DNA of 7,094 bases from Bordetella parapertussis (GTDB taxonomy: Bacteria > Pseudomonadota > Gammaproteobacteria > Burkholderiales > Burkholderiaceae_D), in contig CAMBJI010000103.1 in the NCBI GenBank assembly GCA_945867725.1, positions 1-7,094 of the forward strand. The letters run 5' to 3'. Every line of letters starts with the position of its first letter. The stretch's first letter is position 1. The translations under genes and the position numbers were made by a program. This document shows, piece by piece, positions 4,955 to 7,094 of the stretch. A model generated the notes under the pieces. That model searched no databases, was not told the origin of the DNA, and was given only the letters and a program-made list of their open reading frames with translations.

Positions 4955-5809
4955 ATGAACAAACCCCTACGCTTTGAAGGTTCAGAGCAATATGTCGCCA
5001 CCAGCGACCTCAAACTCGCGGTGAATGCCGCCCTGACCCTGCAACGTCCCCTGCTCATCAAGGGTGAACCCGGCACTGGCAAGACCATGCTGGCAGAGGA
5101 AGTGGCGGCGGCGCTAAAGATGCCACTTTTGCAATGGCACATCAAATCCACCACCAAGGCCCAGCAAGGCCTATATGAATATGATGCCGTCTCGCGATTG
5201 CGCGATTCCCAGCTGGGTGACGAACGGGTGCGGGATATTCAGAACTACATCGTGCGTGGTGTGCTTTGGCAAGCCTTTACCGCCGATGAGCCGGTCGTGC
5301 TGCTGATCGATGAAATCGACAAGGCTGACATCGAGTTCCCGAATGATCTGCTGCGCGAGATCGACCGTATGGAATTCTATGTCTATGAAACCCGCGAAAT
5401 GGTGCGCGCCAAGCACCGGCCGCTGGTCATTATTACGTCCAACAATGAAAAAGAGCTGCCAGACGCTTTCCTGCGTCGATGCTTCTTTCATTACATCAAG
5501 TTCCCCGATGCGGAAACGATGCAGCAGATCGTGGATGTGCATTTCCCCAAATTGAAAAAAGATCTGCTGGCACAGGCGCTCGAAACCTTCTATCAGCTGC
5601 GTGAAGTCCCCGGTCTGAAGAAAAAGCCGTCCACCTCCGAGCTGCTGGACTGGCTCAAGCTGCTGCTGGCCGAAGACATACCGCCCGAGGCCTTGCGCAG
5701 CCAGGATCAGAAAGCCATCGTGCCACCGCTGCATGGGGCCTTGCTTAAAAATGAGCAGGATGTGCATCTCTTTGAGCGACTGGTTTTCATGTCGCGCAAC
5801 AACCGCTAA
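4955..5809 (+). CDS. MoxR-family AAA+ ATPase
   Basis: This 284-residue cytoplasmic AAA+ ATPase is thought to act as a chaperone that remodels a client or assists cofactor insertion, working with a VWA partner. Walker A is GEPGTGKT (37-44), Walker B is VVLLIDEID (114-122) with D119 and E120, and sensor 1 is TSNN (161-164). Arginines R174/R175 in LRRCFF are the arginine-finger candidates. The C-terminal lid (STSELLDWLKLL, from about 227) completes the module. All ATPase motifs are intact. It begins with a conserved-looking FEGSEQYVATSDLKLAVNAA segment that supports the start, although no Shine-Dalgarno is seen. It is followed 8 bp later by the VWA gene. It resembles the CoxD-type MoxR proteins, but no CO dehydrogenase genes are present, so the client is unknown. 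Confidence 0.92.
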   Translation: MNKPLRFEGSEQYVATSDLKLAVNAALTLQRPLLIKGEPGTGKTMLAEEVAAALKMPLLQWHIKSTTKAQQGLYEYDAVSRLRDSQLGDERVRDIQNYIVRGVLWQAFTADEPVVLLIDEIDKADIEFPNDLLREIDRMEFYVYETREMVRAKHRPLVIITSNNEKELPDAFLRRCFFHYIKFPDAETMQQIVDVHFPKLKKDLLAQALETFYQLREVPGLKKKPSTSELLDWLKLLLAEDIPPEALRSQDQKAIVPPLHGALLKNEQDVHLFERLVFMSRNNR

Positions 5810-5817
5810 ATCACCTT

Positions 5818-6987
5818 ATGCTGATCGACTTTTTTTTCACGCTCAAGAGCGCGAAGATCCCGGTATCGATCAAGGAATTTCTGGTGCTGCTCGAAGCACT
5901 GGAAAAGCAGGTTATCGCGCCTTCGCTGGATGATTTCTATTACCTGTCACGCATCACGCTGGTCAAGGATGAAGCCAATTTCGACAAATTCGACAAAGCG
6001 TTTGGTGCCTACTTTCACGGCATCGAAACTCTGTTCGAGAAAAACGCCGAAATTCCACTCGACTGGCTGATGAAGCGCCTAGAGCGCGAACTCACGCCAG
6101 AACAAAAAGCAGCCCTCGAAAAATTCGGCTACGACAAGCTGATGGACCGACTCAAAGAACTGCTGGACGAGCAAAAAGGTCGTCACGAAGGCGGCAACAA
6201 ATGGATAGGTACGGGCGGCACTTCCCCCTTCGGCAATGGCGGACAAAATCCTGAAGGCATTCGCATCGGCGGCGAAGGTGGCAATCGCAGTGCCGTCAAG
6301 GTCTGGGAAGCGCGCACCTATCGCGACTACGACAGCGAACGCGAACTGGGTACGCGCAACATCAAGGTGGCCCTGCGTCGCCTGCGCAAATTCGCGCGTG
6401 AAGGCGCACAAGATGAACTGGCGCTTGATGACACCATCCGTGCCACTGCCAACAATGCGGGCTGGCTGGATATCAAAATGCAGCCCGAGCGCAAGAACAA
6501 GGTCAAAGTATTGATGCTCATGGATGTGGGCGGCACCATGGATGACCATATCGCGCGCGTCGAGGAATTGTTCTCTGCTGCGAAAACCGAATTCAAGAAC
6601 ATGGAATTCTTCTATTTTCACAACTGCCTGTACGAGACACTGTGGAAAAATAACCGCCGCCGTCATGCCGAGCGTTTTGCCAGCTGGGATGTTCTGCGCA
6701 AGTATCCGCCGGATACCAAAGTCATCTTCGTCGGTGACGCCACCATGAGCCCCTACGAAATCGTTCAACCCGGCGGCTCTGTCGAATATCACAATGAAGA
6801 AGCCGGCGCGGTCTGGCTGCAGCGCTTTGCCCAACAGTTCCCCAAATACGTGTGGCTCAATCCCGAACCCGAGCAGCTGTGGCAATACCGACAGTCAATT
6901 GCCATCATCCGTCAGTTGATGAGCGACCGCATGTACCCGATCACCATGGATGGCCTGGAACGCGCCATGCAGATGCTGTCTAAATAG
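5818..6987 (+). CDS. CoxE-like von Willebrand factor A domain protein
   Basis: This 389-residue protein is the probable partner of the MoxR ATPase. Residues 1-120 form a helical N-terminal part (MLIDFFFTLKSAKIPVS...). Residues 121-160 are a Gly/Asn-rich flexible linker. From about 228 a VWA fold begins: strand VKVLMLMDVGGTMDDH carries the MIDAS-like site D236-x-G238-x-T240, and D307 in VFVGDATMSP-like context (VIFVGDATM) supplies a later loop. Canonical MIDAS is DxSxS; here the serines are Gly and Thr, which I recall as partly typical of this CoxE-related group (COG3825-type). There is no signal peptide or membrane helix, so it is cytoplasmic. The start at 5818 gives the family-like N-terminus but lacks a Shine-Dalgarno; translation may depend on the upstream gene. 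No clear terminator follows. Confidence 0.9.
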   Translation: MLIDFFFTLKSAKIPVSIKEFLVLLEALEKQVIAPSLDDFYYLSRITLVKDEANFDKFDKAFGAYFHGIETLFEKNAEIPLDWLMKRLERELTPEQKAALEKFGYDKLMDRLKELLDEQKGRHEGGNKWIGTGGTSPFGNGGQNPEGIRIGGEGGNRSAVKVWEARTYRDYDSERELGTRNIKVALRRLRKFAREGAQDELALDDTIRATANNAGWLDIKMQPERKNKVKVLMLMDVGGTMDDHIARVEELFSAAKTEFKNMEFFYFHNCLYETLWKNNRRRHAERFASWDVLRKYPPDTKVIFVGDATMSPYEIVQPGGSVEYHNEEAGAVWLQRFAQQFPKYVWLNPEPEQLWQYRQSIAIIRQLMSDRMYPITMDGLERAMQMLSK

Positions 6988-7094
6988 ATTTTTCTGAAGC
7001 CATAATCCCCTCTGCGGGAAATTTCATTAGAATGCACCCACTTTGCCTTCGAGGGTACGCCGCGTATCACCTCCTCCGGGCCCACCGCTTTTAA
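6988..7094. other. Non-coding tail after the VWA gene
   Basis: No convincing gene or terminator is seen. A short forward frame of 20 codons (ATG 7032, stop at the window end) has no ribosome site or recognisable product. The reverse strand carries a GGAGGAGGTG string (complement of about 7067-7076), but no suitable start codon follows. Only a weak CCC/GGG hairpin near 7008-7017 is present. Confidence 0.5.

Noticed and set aside
4939..4977. Twelve-codon upstream frame overlapping the moxR start
   Set aside because: Very short, no ribosome site, and no attenuation-like codon runs.
6079..6885. Reverse frame of 268 codons inside the VWA gene
   Set aside because: It is fully antisense to a well-supported gene; its length is explained by codon bias of the coding strand and it shows no known motifs. 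The same applies to 5171-5767 inside moxR.
7066..7077. Resemblance of TCACCTCCT to the 16S rRNA 3' end
   Set aside because: Surrounding bases do not match 16S rRNA; a chance anti-SD-like string.
7032..7094. Twenty-codon frame ending at the window edge
   Set aside because: Too short, no ribosome site, no similarity I recognise; ending at the window edge is likely chance.

Overview
The window looks like chromosomal DNA of a PHB-storing betaproteobacterium, most likely in Burkholderiales and perhaps Oxalobacteraceae (Herminiimonas-like). This is a recall-based inference: it rests on the style of the intracellular PHB depolymerase, a membrane-anchor-less RnfB beside nth, a DUF1841 gene, two small periplasmic cytochromes c and a MoxR/VWA pair, plus moderate GC. 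No rRNA, tRNA or CRISPR is visible.

Layout. Positions 1-148 are the right-hand end of an IS481-type insertion sequence (transposase C-terminus plus terminal repeat). Positions 149-568 are a long leader holding a cluster of hairpins, an AT-rich stretch, and a CTGC-N3-GCAG palindrome of the kind bound by the PHB regulator PhaR. The leader serves phaZ (569-1804), an intracellular cysteine-type PHB depolymerase closed by a clear intrinsic terminator. Next come rnfB (soluble ferredoxin-like) and nth (endonuclease III), coupled by an ATGA overlap. Downstream of nth is a 238-bp mosaic of back-to-back hairpins bounded by inverted repeats (3272-3509), with a dRS3-like 20-bp unit at its right end. It is followed by a DUF1841 gene.

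A bidirectional terminator (4015-4041) separates this forward block from two reverse-strand genes for small secreted class I cytochromes c. The upstream cytochrome lacks the expected axial methionine. Divergent from them, after a 221-bp intergenic region, lies a two-gene unit encoding a MoxR-type AAA+ ATPase and a CoxE-like von Willebrand A protein, probably a chaperone/maturation pair of unknown client.

The genes fall into four functional units: PHB mobilisation (phaZ), an Fe-S redox/DNA repair pair (rnfB-nth), periplasmic electron transfer (two cytochromes), and an uncharacterised MoxR-VWA module. The points most worth following up are the hairpin mosaic, the cytochrome lacking its Met ligand, the putative PhaR operator, the His/Glu pattern in DUF1841, and the orphan MoxR-VWA pair. 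I see no complete novel defence or mobile system.
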